From Candidatus Cacconaster equi (GTDB lineage Bacteria; Bacteroidota; Bacteroidia; Bacteroidales; UBA932): a DNA stretch of 64,000 nucleotides. A model generated the notes under the pieces. It worked only from the letters and a program-made list of their open reading frames with translations, was not told the DNA's origin and made no database searches. Position 1 is the first letter of the stretch; each line of letters opens with the position of its first letter. The DNA is taken from positions 1 to 64,000 of the forward strand of contig JAGHSK010000027.1 in the NCBI GenBank assembly GCA_018065895.1, given 5' to 3'. The translations under genes and the position numbers were made by a program. Positions 7,932 to 15,583 of this stretch are shown piece by piece.

Positions 7932-8714
7932 TTATTTGGCGTTGTCCAGTGCCAGAATCTTTGCCTGTGCACCTTCGAGACGCTCTTGAGCAAGATTATG
8001 TCCTTCAGAAAGCGCTGTCTTGTAATATTCGATTGCTCTTACATAAATCGACTTGCGGTACTCGTTGACTGATGTCTTGTTCTTACGGCCAGTCACTTTG
8101 AAATCACCATTGTCAGCGATATCTTCGAATGCCACGCCGGCTTGATAAATCATCTCCACCTGCAAGGCAATGGTCTTGCGGAGTTCATCTGCCTGCGACG
8201 CTATTTCGTTATCTTTAGCCGAGATAGTGTTTTTCTGAGCGAGAATCGTGGCATCCTGGCTCGATATCTTTTCATTGAGTTCAGCAATGCGGCTTTCCTG
8301 GATTGAAATTGTCTCTTTCAATTCATTGATTGTTTCCGTCGCAATTGCAAGTTTCTTGTCGAGTTTACGTGCACGGTTCGCCTCCTTTTCAAGGTCATCG
8401 ATACGCTTCTTGACTGCCTCTATGTCCGAACTGATCAGTTCCACCTGATCCACTTCCTGAGGAACGCCTTCCACATTCAATTGTATGTGAGCGGTCTTGC
8501 GGCTTATCACGGACAATTCATTGAGAATTTTGCTCAGATCCTCATTCTGTTTTTCGTAACTGCTCTGAAGCTCCTCGAGAGACATCTTCAGTTCGGCTTT
8601 CTCACTTTCGCTTTGCTCGAGTTCCGAGCGTTTCACATAAGGCGACTTGTCACCGCAAGAGGCAACGATCATTACTGTCAGGGCTATTACTGCCGAAGTC
8701 TTAAAAATTTTCAT
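7932..8714 (-). CDS. Coiled-coil lipoprotein
   Basis: A 260-residue exported protein. The N-terminus is a lipoprotein signal (MKIFKTSAVIALTVMIVASC, lipobox VASC, Cys 20). Residues 30-190 are a long heptad-rich coiled coil (SEKAELKMSLEELQSSYEKQ, then several IxxxxxxIxxL repeats, with STISAKD-like hinges). The last 60 residues (YVRAIEYYKTALSEGHNLAQ) resemble a single TPR/Sel1-like hairpin. The family was not recognised. It lies between dtd and the MenA fusion in a same-strand run (51 and 39 bases between genes), so it may be an envelope-spanning or scaffolding protein co-expressed with them; that is inference. Confidence 0.75.
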   Translation of the reverse strand: MKIFKTSAVIALTVMIVASCGDKSPYVKRSELEQSESEKAELKMSLEELQSSYEKQNEDLSKILNELSVISRKTAHIQLNVEGVPQEVDQVELISSDIEAVKKRIDDLEKEANRARKLDKKLAIATETINELKETISIQESRIAELNEKISSQDATILAQKNTISAKDNEIASQADELRKTIALQVEMIYQAGVAFEDIADNGDFKVTGRKNKTSVNEYRKSIYVRAIEYYKTALSEGHNLAQERLEGAQAKILALDNAK

Positions 8715-8765
8715 CGTATCAGGTTATTTTAAAATTTCAAAGTAAATAAAGGGAGTGTCAATATA

Positions 8766-9218
8766 TTATTCCCTGAGTTTTGAATCGATGACAATTGTCA
8801 CGGGGCCATCGTTTATCAGGGCGCACTGCATATCCGCCCCGAAGATGCAGGTCTCAACCTTCCTGCCGGAAATTTCTGCAAGAAGGCGGCAGAATTTCTC
8901 ATACATCGGAACCGCCAGATCATGTCCGGCAGCACGGATATATGACGGACGGTTGCCTTTTTTTGTCGATGCCGTTAAAGTGAACTGCGATACGGCGAGT
9001 ATCTCTCCGTCAATATCCACCACACTACGATTCATAACGCCGTTATGATCATCAAAAATCCTCATCCCGGCCACTTTTGAAGCAAGCCAGATGGCATCTT
9101 CCTGCGTATCGCCGTTCTCAACACCCACCAGGACGAACAAACCCCGCCCTATCGAACTGTGCAATTCATTGGAAATCGTCACCGACGCCTCCTTCACTCT
9201 CTGTATGACAAGTCTCAT
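8766..9218 (-). CDS. dtd: D-aminoacyl-tRNA deacylase
   Basis: Hydrolyses D-aminoacyl-tRNA (and Gly-tRNA-Ala), keeping D-amino acids and mischarged Gly out of translation. The 150-residue length is standard. Both active-site motifs are present: AVSQFTLTAS near residue 80 and NDGPVTIVID at the C-terminus (the Gly-cisPro motif). The start MRLVIQRVKEASV at 9218 is the canonical N-terminus; ten codons of open frame upstream are not family-like. It lies 41 bases downstream of the K+/H+ antiporter gene on the same strand. Confidence 0.95.
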   Translation of the reverse strand: MRLVIQRVKEASVTISNELHSSIGRGLFVLVGVENGDTQEDAIWLASKVAGMRIFDDHNGVMNRSVVDIDGEILAVSQFTLTASTKKGNRPSYIRAAGHDLAVPMYEKFCRLLAEISGRKVETCIFGADMQCALINDGPVTIVIDSKLRE

Positions 9219-9259
9219 CTTCTTTCTGCGCCGCCCCGAAGGCGGCAATGTCTCATAAT

Positions 9260-10864
9260 CTACAATTGTTTATTCTTGAGGATGACAAGGATATCGCCTT
9301 TTTTGAGAACCGTGTCACCCGTAGGTATAATCCTGTCATCGCCGCGTTCAATCATCACCAGAAGACTTCCATTTGCGTATGGATATTCGCTTACCTTATG
9401 ACCGGTCCATTTGCTGTTCTCAGAAAGTGGATGACGTATCAGATTCTCGGAACTCATATTCTGGTAGGAGCGGGCACACAGGACGACTTCATCCCCAGCT
9501 TTGATTACCGTGTCGCCCTTTGCAACCACACTGTCGTTGTCCCTGACTATCAATGTTATCAAGCACTCCGGCGGAAGACCGAGATCCTTGACCATCTTGC
9601 CGTTCCAGCTGCTGGTCTTTTTAATCCTGATCGATCCGAAAGTCATATCGGCTTCCTTGCTGAAATCACTGAAGGTCGTCATTACATCGGACTTCTCATC
9701 AGTCATATCCGTCTTCCTTGCAACCATTGGAATGAACGACCCCTGCAATGCTATGGAAATCAAAACGATGCAGAATACAATACTGAAAATGTCATTATCA
9801 AGCGCCACATGGGCCCTGAGAATGGATATTGCGAAAACTATCGAGGCGGCTCCACGAAGTCCCACGAATGAGATGAAGTTCAGCTGATTTGGCGGGTACT
9901 TTCTGAAAGGGGACAAAATGCTGTACACGGCGAAAGGTCTGGCCACAAATGTCAGGAAAACAAAAATCAGCAGAGCCGGCACAATGGCATGCAGCAGATG
10001 GGACGGAATGGCAAGCATACCGAGCAAATAGAAAATGATGATCTGCATCAGGCTGGTGACGGCATCGAAGAAAGAAACGAGCGACTTGGTTTTGGATATC
10101 TTGGTGTTTCCAAGAACTATTCCCACAATATACGCGCTCAAGTAACCGTTTCCACCGACAAGATCCGGCAATGCGTACGAAATCATCGCTATCGAGATGA
10201 ACAGCAGAAGGTCATATCCGTTGTTGCGGAAGCTGATGTTGCGTAGCAGATATACGGCTCCTGTTGCGATGATCAAGCCTATTCCGGCGCCGAATACAAG
10301 CTGGGCCACAATGTCCCAGATCACGCTTCCGGCATTCACGGTACCTGTCATAAGCGAAAGCACCACTGTGGTAAGCATATATGACATAGGGTCATTGGAG
10401 CCGCTTTCCACCTCTATGAGAGGGGCCGTATTATTTTTAAGGCCAAGTTTCTTCGTACGCAATATGGCGAAAACGGTTGCCGCATCGGTAGAGCTTATGA
10501 CAGCTCCCATCAGCAAGCTTTCCAGCCATTCCCATTTCAGAATGAAATGACAGAACACACCGACAGCAAGCGCTGTAAGCGCAACTCCGAAAGTCGCCAT
10601 AAGTCCGGCTTCAACAGCGATAGGCTTGGCAGACTTCCATCTGGTTCCGAATCCACCGTAAAACATTATGAAAATGAGAGCGACCGTACTGATATCGCCC
10701 ACTATCCAGTCATAAAGTTCCACGAATTCATCATACTGGCTTCCACAAATGAATCCAAGTATGAGGAAGAAAAGCAGCACCGGAATGCCTACTTTACCGG
10801 ACACCTTGTTCAGGAATACGCAGGTAATGATGATTATCGAAAATATCAGAAGGTAAAGTGCCAT
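9260..10864 (-). CDS. K+/H+ antiporter, NhaP2/CvrA type
   Basis: A 534-residue inner-membrane cation/proton antiporter (CPA1) with cytosolic TrkA-C regulatory domains. About 12-13 hydrophobic segments span residues 1-385; the ion path contains GAVISSTDAATVFAILR and VESGSNDPMSYMLTT (ND motif). After residue 400 there are two RCK-C-like repeats, each with a hydrophobic strand and KxGD turn (VIKAGDEVVLCAR and VLKKGDILVILKN). Family members expel K+ or other cations in exchange for H+ and adjust cell volume or pH. The start is ATG 10864 (MALYLLIFSII); the upstream open codons lack family similarity and lie over the promoter. Confidence 0.92.
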   Translation of the reverse strand: MALYLLIFSIIIITCVFLNKVSGKVGIPVLLFFLILGFICGSQYDEFVELYDWIVGDISTVALIFIMFYGGFGTRWKSAKPIAVEAGLMATFGVALTALAVGVFCHFILKWEWLESLLMGAVISSTDAATVFAILRTKKLGLKNNTAPLIEVESGSNDPMSYMLTTVVLSLMTGTVNAGSVIWDIVAQLVFGAGIGLIIATGAVYLLRNISFRNNGYDLLLFISIAMISYALPDLVGGNGYLSAYIVGIVLGNTKISKTKSLVSFFDAVTSLMQIIIFYLLGMLAIPSHLLHAIVPALLIFVFLTFVARPFAVYSILSPFRKYPPNQLNFISFVGLRGAASIVFAISILRAHVALDNDIFSIVFCIVLISIALQGSFIPMVARKTDMTDEKSDVMTTFSDFSKEADMTFGSIRIKKTSSWNGKMVKDLGLPPECLITLIVRDNDSVVAKGDTVIKAGDEVVLCARSYQNMSSENLIRHPLSENSKWTGHKVSEYPYANGSLLVMIERGDDRIIPTGDTVLKKGDILVILKNKQL

Positions 10865-10889
10865 AGTATCGCCTTTCTTGCAATCGGTG

Positions 10890-10897
10890 CAAAGATA
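10890..10897 (-). promoter_or_regulatory. -7 box for the antiporter-dtd run
   Basis: Reads TATCTTTG on the minus strand, 26 bases before the antiporter start codon. It is divergent from the box at 10920. Confidence 0.5.
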
Positions 10898-10919
10898 GCA
10901 CATTGATTGAAATTATACC

Positions 10920-10927
10920 TATATTTG
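10920..10927 (+). promoter_or_regulatory. -7 box (TATATTTG) for the HD-domain gene
   Basis: TAnnTTTG match ending eight bases before ATG 10936, which again implies an almost leaderless mRNA. Confidence 0.5.
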
Positions 10928-10935
10928 TCAAGCCA

Positions 10936-11586
10936 ATGAAAATGAAAGAATACCTTCTGAACCCGGACATCGTCAGATACATCGAGGAGTCCATTCTCCC
11001 CTGCTACGATTCGTTTGACCTCGGACACAGACGCGACCACGCCTTGAATGTGATTGACGCCGCCCTTTATCTCAGCAGTTTTTATGACGTTGACAGGAAT
11101 ATGGTGGCTGTTGCGGCGGCCTGTCACGATCTGGGACTGCGTTATGGGCGCGAAGACCACCATCTTTCTTCGGGACGCATCATACGGGCGGATGAAAGGC
11201 TGAAGGAATGGTTTTCAGAGGAGCAGATTGAAACAATCGCAGAAGCGGCGGAGGATCACCGCGCATCTTCAGGTCACGAACCGAGAGGTATCTACGGTAA
11301 GATCACAGCGGAAGCCGACCGGCAGATTATCCCTGAAACCATTATTCGAAGGACAATACAATACGGATTGCACACCTATCCGCAGCTGGACAAAGAGGGG
11401 CACTGGCGCAGGATGCTCGAGCATATGGCGGAAAAATATGAAGAAGGAGGATATCTTAAATTGTGGATACCCCAATCCGCAAATGCCGGAAGACTCAGGG
11501 AACTGCGGGAAATAATCAAGGACAAAGCCCTGCTCAGAAAATATTTCGATGAGATTTTCGAGGCGGAATCAGCTGGATTACGCTAA
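10936..11586 (+). CDS. HD-domain phosphohydrolase
   Basis: A 216-residue soluble protein with the metal-binding HD-superfamily pattern: His in HRRDHALNVIDAAL near residue 40, ACHDLGLR near 68, and downstream Asp in EADRQII. The AEAAEDHRASSG segment fits the yqeK/YedJ-like HD hydrolases, which act on nucleotides or phosphoesters. The substrate is not evident. The start MKMKEYLLNPDIVRYIEE at 10936 fits the promoter spacing. Its stop overlaps the pgeF stop region by four bases (11583-11586) in a tail-to-tail arrangement. Confidence 0.82.
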   Translation: MKMKEYLLNPDIVRYIEESILPCYDSFDLGHRRDHALNVIDAALYLSSFYDVDRNMVAVAAACHDLGLRYGREDHHLSSGRIIRADERLKEWFSEEQIETIAEAAEDHRASSGHEPRGIYGKITAEADRQIIPETIIRRTIQYGLHTYPQLDKEGHWRRMLEHMAEKYEEGGYLKLWIPQSANAGRLRELREIIKDKALLRKYFDEIFEAESAGLR

Positions 11587-12254
11587 ACCAGTTTTATCAC
11601 GTTGATATTCCTTCCGCATTTTTCACCTTCGCGTCTGGCGGAATGAAAACGCGTGTCAAGATACGTGCAGATGTCACAGCACCGGATATTCTCCCTTTTC
11701 ACGCCGTACCCTTCAAGCGACCATTCGATCGCCGCCTTCAAATCGATGTGATATCCCCCATTCATTGAACCGGATTCCGGCTCTCCGTCATACCTTGAAA
11801 TGACATCCATCGGAAACCCTGCCTCAGAAAACATATCCACCAACTCCTTCCCGACCTGGAAACTGTCATAACATATTCCAGGACCGATCTGGGCAACAAG
11901 GTCACCGGGATTCGTTCCATATTCGGTCATCATTGCTGAAACGACCTTCTGAACTATTTTCTTATGGGTTCCGCGCCATCCCGAATGGACGGCTGCCACA
12001 GCCCTGCGGACCGGGTCATACAGCAGAACGGGAATGCAATCGGCCGTACGGGCCGCAATGGCTACCGGAAGGTTCGTAATGAAAGCATCATATCCTTTCA
12101 GATCGTCCCTCGTGAGACCGGGTCTGTCGATTACAGCCACCTTGTCACTATGGATCTGATGGCCCATTATCACAGGATACGGCAGGACGGCACCGCACAT
12201 CGAGGTGAACGCCTCAACGCCGCGCCCCATATCATATCCGAACAGATCCTTCAT
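11583..12254 (-). CDS. pgeF: YfiH/laccase-domain purine nucleoside phosphorylase (peptidoglycan editing factor)
   Basis: A 223-residue member of the DUF152/YfiH family. Metal-ligand motifs are visible: MGHQIHSDKV near residue 32 (His), AARTADCIPVLLYDP (Cys) and AAVHSGWRGTHKKIV (His). Characterised family members have adenosine/inosine phosphorylase and adenosine deaminase activity, and in E. coli the protein also affects peptidoglycan composition. It is slightly short at the N-terminus compared with 240-250-residue homologues. It is the last gene of a three-gene minus-strand unit with two small envelope genes (6- and 11-base gaps). Confidence 0.9.
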   Translation of the reverse strand: MKDLFGYDMGRGVEAFTSMCGAVLPYPVIMGHQIHSDKVAVIDRPGLTRDDLKGYDAFITNLPVAIAARTADCIPVLLYDPVRRAVAAVHSGWRGTHKKIVQKVVSAMMTEYGTNPGDLVAQIGPGICYDSFQVGKELVDMFSEAGFPMDVISRYDGEPESGSMNGGYHIDLKAAIEWSLEGYGVKRENIRCCDICTYLDTRFHSARREGEKCGRNINVIKLV

Positions 12255-12260
12255 TCTTAT

Positions 12261-12758
12261 CTATCGCCAGCCAAGGTCAACACAAACGCCTACGGATATG
12301 CTGTCACCATCTACACGCGCAAGCCATCCTGAAGTGGAATAAGTGGCGTACTTGGTGTAGGCATAGCCGAATGTGCCGATATGTGCCATCAACGAGAGTC
12401 CGTTACCTAAGAATACAGAGAACCCCGGTCTGAAATTAAACCCATAGCTCTGGTATTCCCCCGTGAACCGCATAGGAGCCGTCGCGGAGAGGAACAGCCG
12501 CAGCCTGTCGGCAAAAGCGACGATATTCCATCTGAAATACGGTGTGACGCCGAAAGTGTTGTAACGGCTCTGATATGAGAGAAATCCCCCGACATTGAAG
12601 TGGTCATTGATGTAATAACCGAGTTCAGGAGCGATGTTGATGCCGATGCCCGTACCGTCCCGTCCGGAAGTCAGACCTATGTTGCCGCCAACATAAAGCT
12701 GTGCATGAGCGCTTACGGCAAATAGCGATGTGATTATAACGATTAAAAGCTTTTTCAT
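12261..12758 (-). CDS. Small outer-membrane beta-barrel protein
   Basis: 165 residues with a Sec signal peptide (MKKLLIVIITSLFAVSAHAQ, cleavage at AHA-Q) followed by alternating strands such as LYVGGNIGLTSGRD, ELGYYINDHFNVGGFLSYQS and a C-terminal strand ending in Trp-Arg (DLGWR). This is the pattern of OmpW/OmpX-like eight-stranded barrels of Bacteroidetes. No specific function can be assigned. It lies between an exported small membrane protein gene and pgeF. Confidence 0.8.
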   Translation of the reverse strand: MKKLLIVIITSLFAVSAHAQLYVGGNIGLTSGRDGTGIGINIAPELGYYINDHFNVGGFLSYQSRYNTFGVTPYFRWNIVAFADRLRLFLSATAPMRFTGEYQSYGFNFRPGFSVFLGNGLSLMAHIGTFGYAYTKYATYSTSGWLARVDGDSISVGVCVDLGWR

Positions 12759-12769
12759 AATTCAGAATT

Positions 12770-13222
12770 TCAGAATCTTATTTTCAATCCCAATCCATTG
12801 TCAGACGGAAGAAGCGCCAAAGTGATATTGCTGCATTTAATTTGATTCAGCTGACGTTTCCCGACGCAATGCAGAATTATGCCTGTCCCCAAGGTGAGGA
12901 TGCCCGTACCGGCAGCCGCAAGGCCCGATATCCCTTTCCAGGTATTGTCGAGAGCCGCCACATCCAAACCATAAAGCGTAATGCCGGCAACGGCAAGTCC
13001 TCCGCCAGTCCACATTAGAACATTTCCGGTGTTGACCTTCCGCTGGGCGGCATCCAGTGCCGCATCGCACTCCTGCTGATAATCAGGTATGTCAACATTG
13101 ATGCCAGGATCTTCGTCCAATATAGTGATTTCATTCATGATCTGCGCGGACACAACGTTCGGCATCCACTGCAGGACAAAGCTGAGAACAAAAGCAAAAA
13201 TATATTTTCTGTAACAACTCAT
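12770..13222 (-). CDS. Exported small protein with two hydrophobic segments, unknown
   Basis: 150 residues. A signal peptide is visible (MSCYRKYIFAFVLSFVLQWM..VVSAQ). Two Gly/Ala-rich hydrophobic stretches follow (residues 69-90, VLMWTGGGLAVAGITLYGL, and 96-120, ISGLAAAGTGILTLGTGIIL), ending with a short beta-like tail LGLKIRF. It resembles the small Bacteroidetes proteins that couple a glycine-zipper helix pair to a C-terminal strand, but the family is not named here. The start is ATG 13220-13222; the longer frame adds 13 codons without support. It is the first gene of the pgeF unit. Confidence 0.7.
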   Translation of the reverse strand: MSCYRKYIFAFVLSFVLQWMPNVVSAQIMNEITILDEDPGINVDIPDYQQECDAALDAAQRKVNTGNVLMWTGGGLAVAGITLYGLDVAALDNTWKGISGLAAAGTGILTLGTGIILHCVGKRQLNQIKCSNITLALLPSDNGLGLKIRF

Positions 13223-13237
13223 CAATCCATGTTTTTC

Positions 13238-13245
13238 CAAATTTA
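13238..13245 (-). promoter_or_regulatory. -7 box for the three-gene pgeF unit
   Basis: Reads TAAATTTG on the minus strand, 16 bases before the start codon at 13222. Confidence 0.45.
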
Positions 13246-13335
13246 CCAAATATTTCGACACATATCATATTTTTTGCAATTCTTGAATTTTTGTGCGACA
13301 TTTGTATCATAACAATCAAACACATTTCCTCGAAA

Positions 13336-13875
13336 ATGTATCGCATCAAAGACGACAAAAGAGTTGTGAAATCAGCGGCGATGATTCGTGACGGACTCAT
13401 AAAATGTCTGCAGAACAAAGCCATAACAGAAGTCAGCGTGAGTGAGGTAGCAAATGCAAGCAATGTGAGCAGAGCCACATTCTACCGCATTTTCGATGCT
13501 CCGATTGACGTACTCAAATATATATGCGACAACCTCGCTACGGATGTGATCAACGAACATTCGTCCATAAAGGGTACGGACAGGGACGAATTTCTGAAAA
13601 ACACTTTCCAGCTATGGATGAACCGCAGCGAAATTCTTGAAGCGATAATGCGGAGTGGACGTCCCGACCTGATGTTGCAGTCATTTCAGGAATTATGGGA
13701 GAAATACAGTGATAAGATGCCTCACATCATTGACAAGTCGGAAATAGATTACATCAACGTATTTTTTTCTGCAATGATGTGCAGTCTTCTGTATGTGTGG
13801 GTTTCACACGGCAAGAAGGAGACGCCGGAGCAACTGCTCTCAATTTTCAAGAAGATTTCACTTTTGGGGAAGTAG
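13336..13875 (+). CDS. TetR/AcrR family transcriptional regulator
   Basis: A 179-residue one-component regulator. The N-terminal helix-turn-helix is clear: AMIRDGLIKCLQNKAITEVS, then VSEVANASNVSRATFYRIFD as the recognition helix region (residues 37-56), the usual TetR layout. The C-terminal ligand domain is not similar to any subgroup I recognise. Three bases separate it from manC, so it may be co-transcribed with it, and its targets may include this unit; that is inference. The start MYRIKDDKRVVKSA at 13336 was chosen over a longer frame beginning at 13291. Confidence 0.85.
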   Translation: MYRIKDDKRVVKSAAMIRDGLIKCLQNKAITEVSVSEVANASNVSRATFYRIFDAPIDVLKYICDNLATDVINEHSSIKGTDRDEFLKNTFQLWMNRSEILEAIMRSGRPDLMLQSFQELWEKYSDKMPHIIDKSEIDYINVFFSAMMCSLLYVWVSHGKKETPEQLLSIFKKISLLGK

Positions 13876-13878
13876 CGT

Positions 13879-15243
13879 ATGCAGCTGATATTACTTTCAG
13901 GAGGCTCCGGCAAGCGTTTGTGGCCGTTGAGCAACAATACCAGAAGCAAGCAGTTTCTACCTCTTCTTGAAGGGGATGACGGCAAGGCTGAATCGATGGT
14001 CCAGAGAGTGATGCGTCAGGCAAGGCAATCAGGCATCGCTCAGAATGTGACGATAGCGACAAATGCCGTACAACGCGATATCATCGTAAATCAGTTGGGC
14101 GAAGGAATATCCGTGGTGACAGAGCCTGAACGTAGAGATACCTTCCCCGCAATAGCCCTTGCCACAGCATATCTGGCATTCGAGAAGCATTGCAGCGATG
14201 ACGAGGTCATCGTTGTCATGCCTTGCGACCCATATACGGACTCCTCATATTTCGAGGCGATACGACAGATGATATCGGAAGTTGAGAAGGAGACGGCAGA
14301 ACTTGTGCTGATGGGCATAAACCCTACGGGGCCATCCTCAAAATACGGATATATCGTTCCGGCGAAGGACCTTTCCAATGGCGGAGAGAGGTGTTGCAAA
14401 GTGGAGCGTTTCGTTGAGAAGCCTGACACACAGAAAGCCGAAGAACTGCTCAAGCAGGGGGCTTTGTGGAATGGCGGTGTCTTCGCATTCAAACTCGGCT
14501 ATCTTACGGATATTCTGAAAAAATATAATGCATCAAACAGTTTTGACGAGATACGCGCCGGATACGCCAGACTGCCTGAAATAAGTTTTGATTACGAAGT
14601 GGTGGAAAAAGCCGCTTCAGCAGGTGTTGTCCGTTGCTGCGGCAGATGGAAAGATCTCGGCACCTGGAACACTCTGACAGAGGAGATTCGGCAGAATGCA
14701 ACCGGTAACGCCACCATAGGACCGAAATGCGTGAATACCCACGTGATTAACGAACTGCAGTATCCGATATTCGCGGAAGGACTGAAGGACGTGGTCGTAG
14801 CGGCCTGCCCTGACGGAATTCTCGTATGCAGCAAGAGCGAAACTGAAAACATCAAAAGGAAGGTCGAGGGGCTGAGCCATCGTCCGATGTATGAGGAGCG
14901 CCGATGGGGTACATATCGTGTAATCGATCAGACGGAGTATTCCGACGGATTCAAATCGCTCACAAAAAGCATTACGCTGAAAGCCGGCAAATGCATCTCA
15001 TATCAGATACACCACCACAGAAGCGAAGTTTGGACCTTCGCCGACGGCCAGGGCCTGTTTGTCCTTGATGGCGAAGTGCGCAGGATAAAACGCGGTGACA
15101 TCGCAGTGATTCCACCGGAACACTATCATTCTGTAAAAGCGCTGACCGACCTCACCTTCATCGAAGTCCAGTCCGGCAATCCGCTTGTGGAAGAGGATAT
15201 AGAGCGGTTCGAATGGAACTGGGAAAAATATGGAACAATCTAA
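13879..15243 (+). CDS. manC: Mannose-1-phosphate guanylyltransferase / mannose-6-phosphate isomerase
   Basis: A 454-residue bifunctional enzyme making GDP-mannose for surface polysaccharide. The N-terminal nucleotidyltransferase has LLSGGSGKRLWPLSNNTRSK at residues 4-23, VVMPCDPY near 113, FVEKPDTQKAEELL and NGGVFAFKLGYL. The C-terminal cupin (residues 335-450) has RRWGTYRVID, SLTKSITLKAGKCISYQIHH and HRSEVWTFADGQGLFVLDGE, the type II phosphomannose isomerase metal site. The glycan pathway it feeds is not in the window (rfbB is 47 kb away). It overlaps, or nearly abuts, the Dabb gene. Confidence 0.93.
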   Translation: MQLILLSGGSGKRLWPLSNNTRSKQFLPLLEGDDGKAESMVQRVMRQARQSGIAQNVTIATNAVQRDIIVNQLGEGISVVTEPERRDTFPAIALATAYLAFEKHCSDDEVIVVMPCDPYTDSSYFEAIRQMISEVEKETAELVLMGINPTGPSSKYGYIVPAKDLSNGGERCCKVERFVEKPDTQKAEELLKQGALWNGGVFAFKLGYLTDILKKYNASNSFDEIRAGYARLPEISFDYEVVEKAASAGVVRCCGRWKDLGTWNTLTEEIRQNATGNATIGPKCVNTHVINELQYPIFAEGLKDVVVAACPDGILVCSKSETENIKRKVEGLSHRPMYEERRWGTYRVIDQTEYSDGFKSLTKSITLKAGKCISYQIHHHRSEVWTFADGQGLFVLDGEVRRIKRGDIAVIPPEHYHSVKALTDLTFIEVQSGNPLVEEDIERFEWNWEKYGTI

Positions 15244-15253
15244 AAAAAGCATA

Positions 15254-15556
15254 ATGGTAAAACATATCATCCTTTGGAAATTGCGTGAAGACCTGACAGA
15301 AGCACAGAAGCTGCAGGCAAAGAAAGATATCAAAGAGGGTCTGGAAGGGCTTAAGGGGCAGATTCCGGGAATGACTGACATCAAGGTGAATATCAACGGA
15401 CTGCCTTCAAGCACCGCTGACCTGATGCTCGATTCCACCTTTGAAGATTACGAATCCCTCAAGGGCTATGCCGTTCATCCCAAGCATCTTGCCGTTGCCA
15501 ACGGAAAGGTGCGTCCTAACACAAACGGCAGATACTGTCTTGATTTCGAGGAATAA
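15254..15556 (+). CDS. Dabb-family (stress-responsive alpha/beta barrel) protein
   Basis: A 100-residue protein starting MVKHIILWKLREDLTEAQKL, with IPGMTDIKVNINGLPS, LMLDSTFEDYESLKGYAVHP and KHLAVANGKVRPNT. This is the dimeric ferredoxin-like Dabb fold. The molecular role of the family in bacteria is mostly unknown. An upstream ATG at 15230 would overlap manC by 14 bases; the family-like start is 15254. It may be translationally coupled to manC. Confidence 0.88.
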   Translation: MVKHIILWKLREDLTEAQKLQAKKDIKEGLEGLKGQIPGMTDIKVNINGLPSSTADLMLDSTFEDYESLKGYAVHPKHLAVANGKVRPNTNGRYCLDFEE

Positions 15557-15583
15557 AGTCCCGACGCTGAGAATCAACACTAC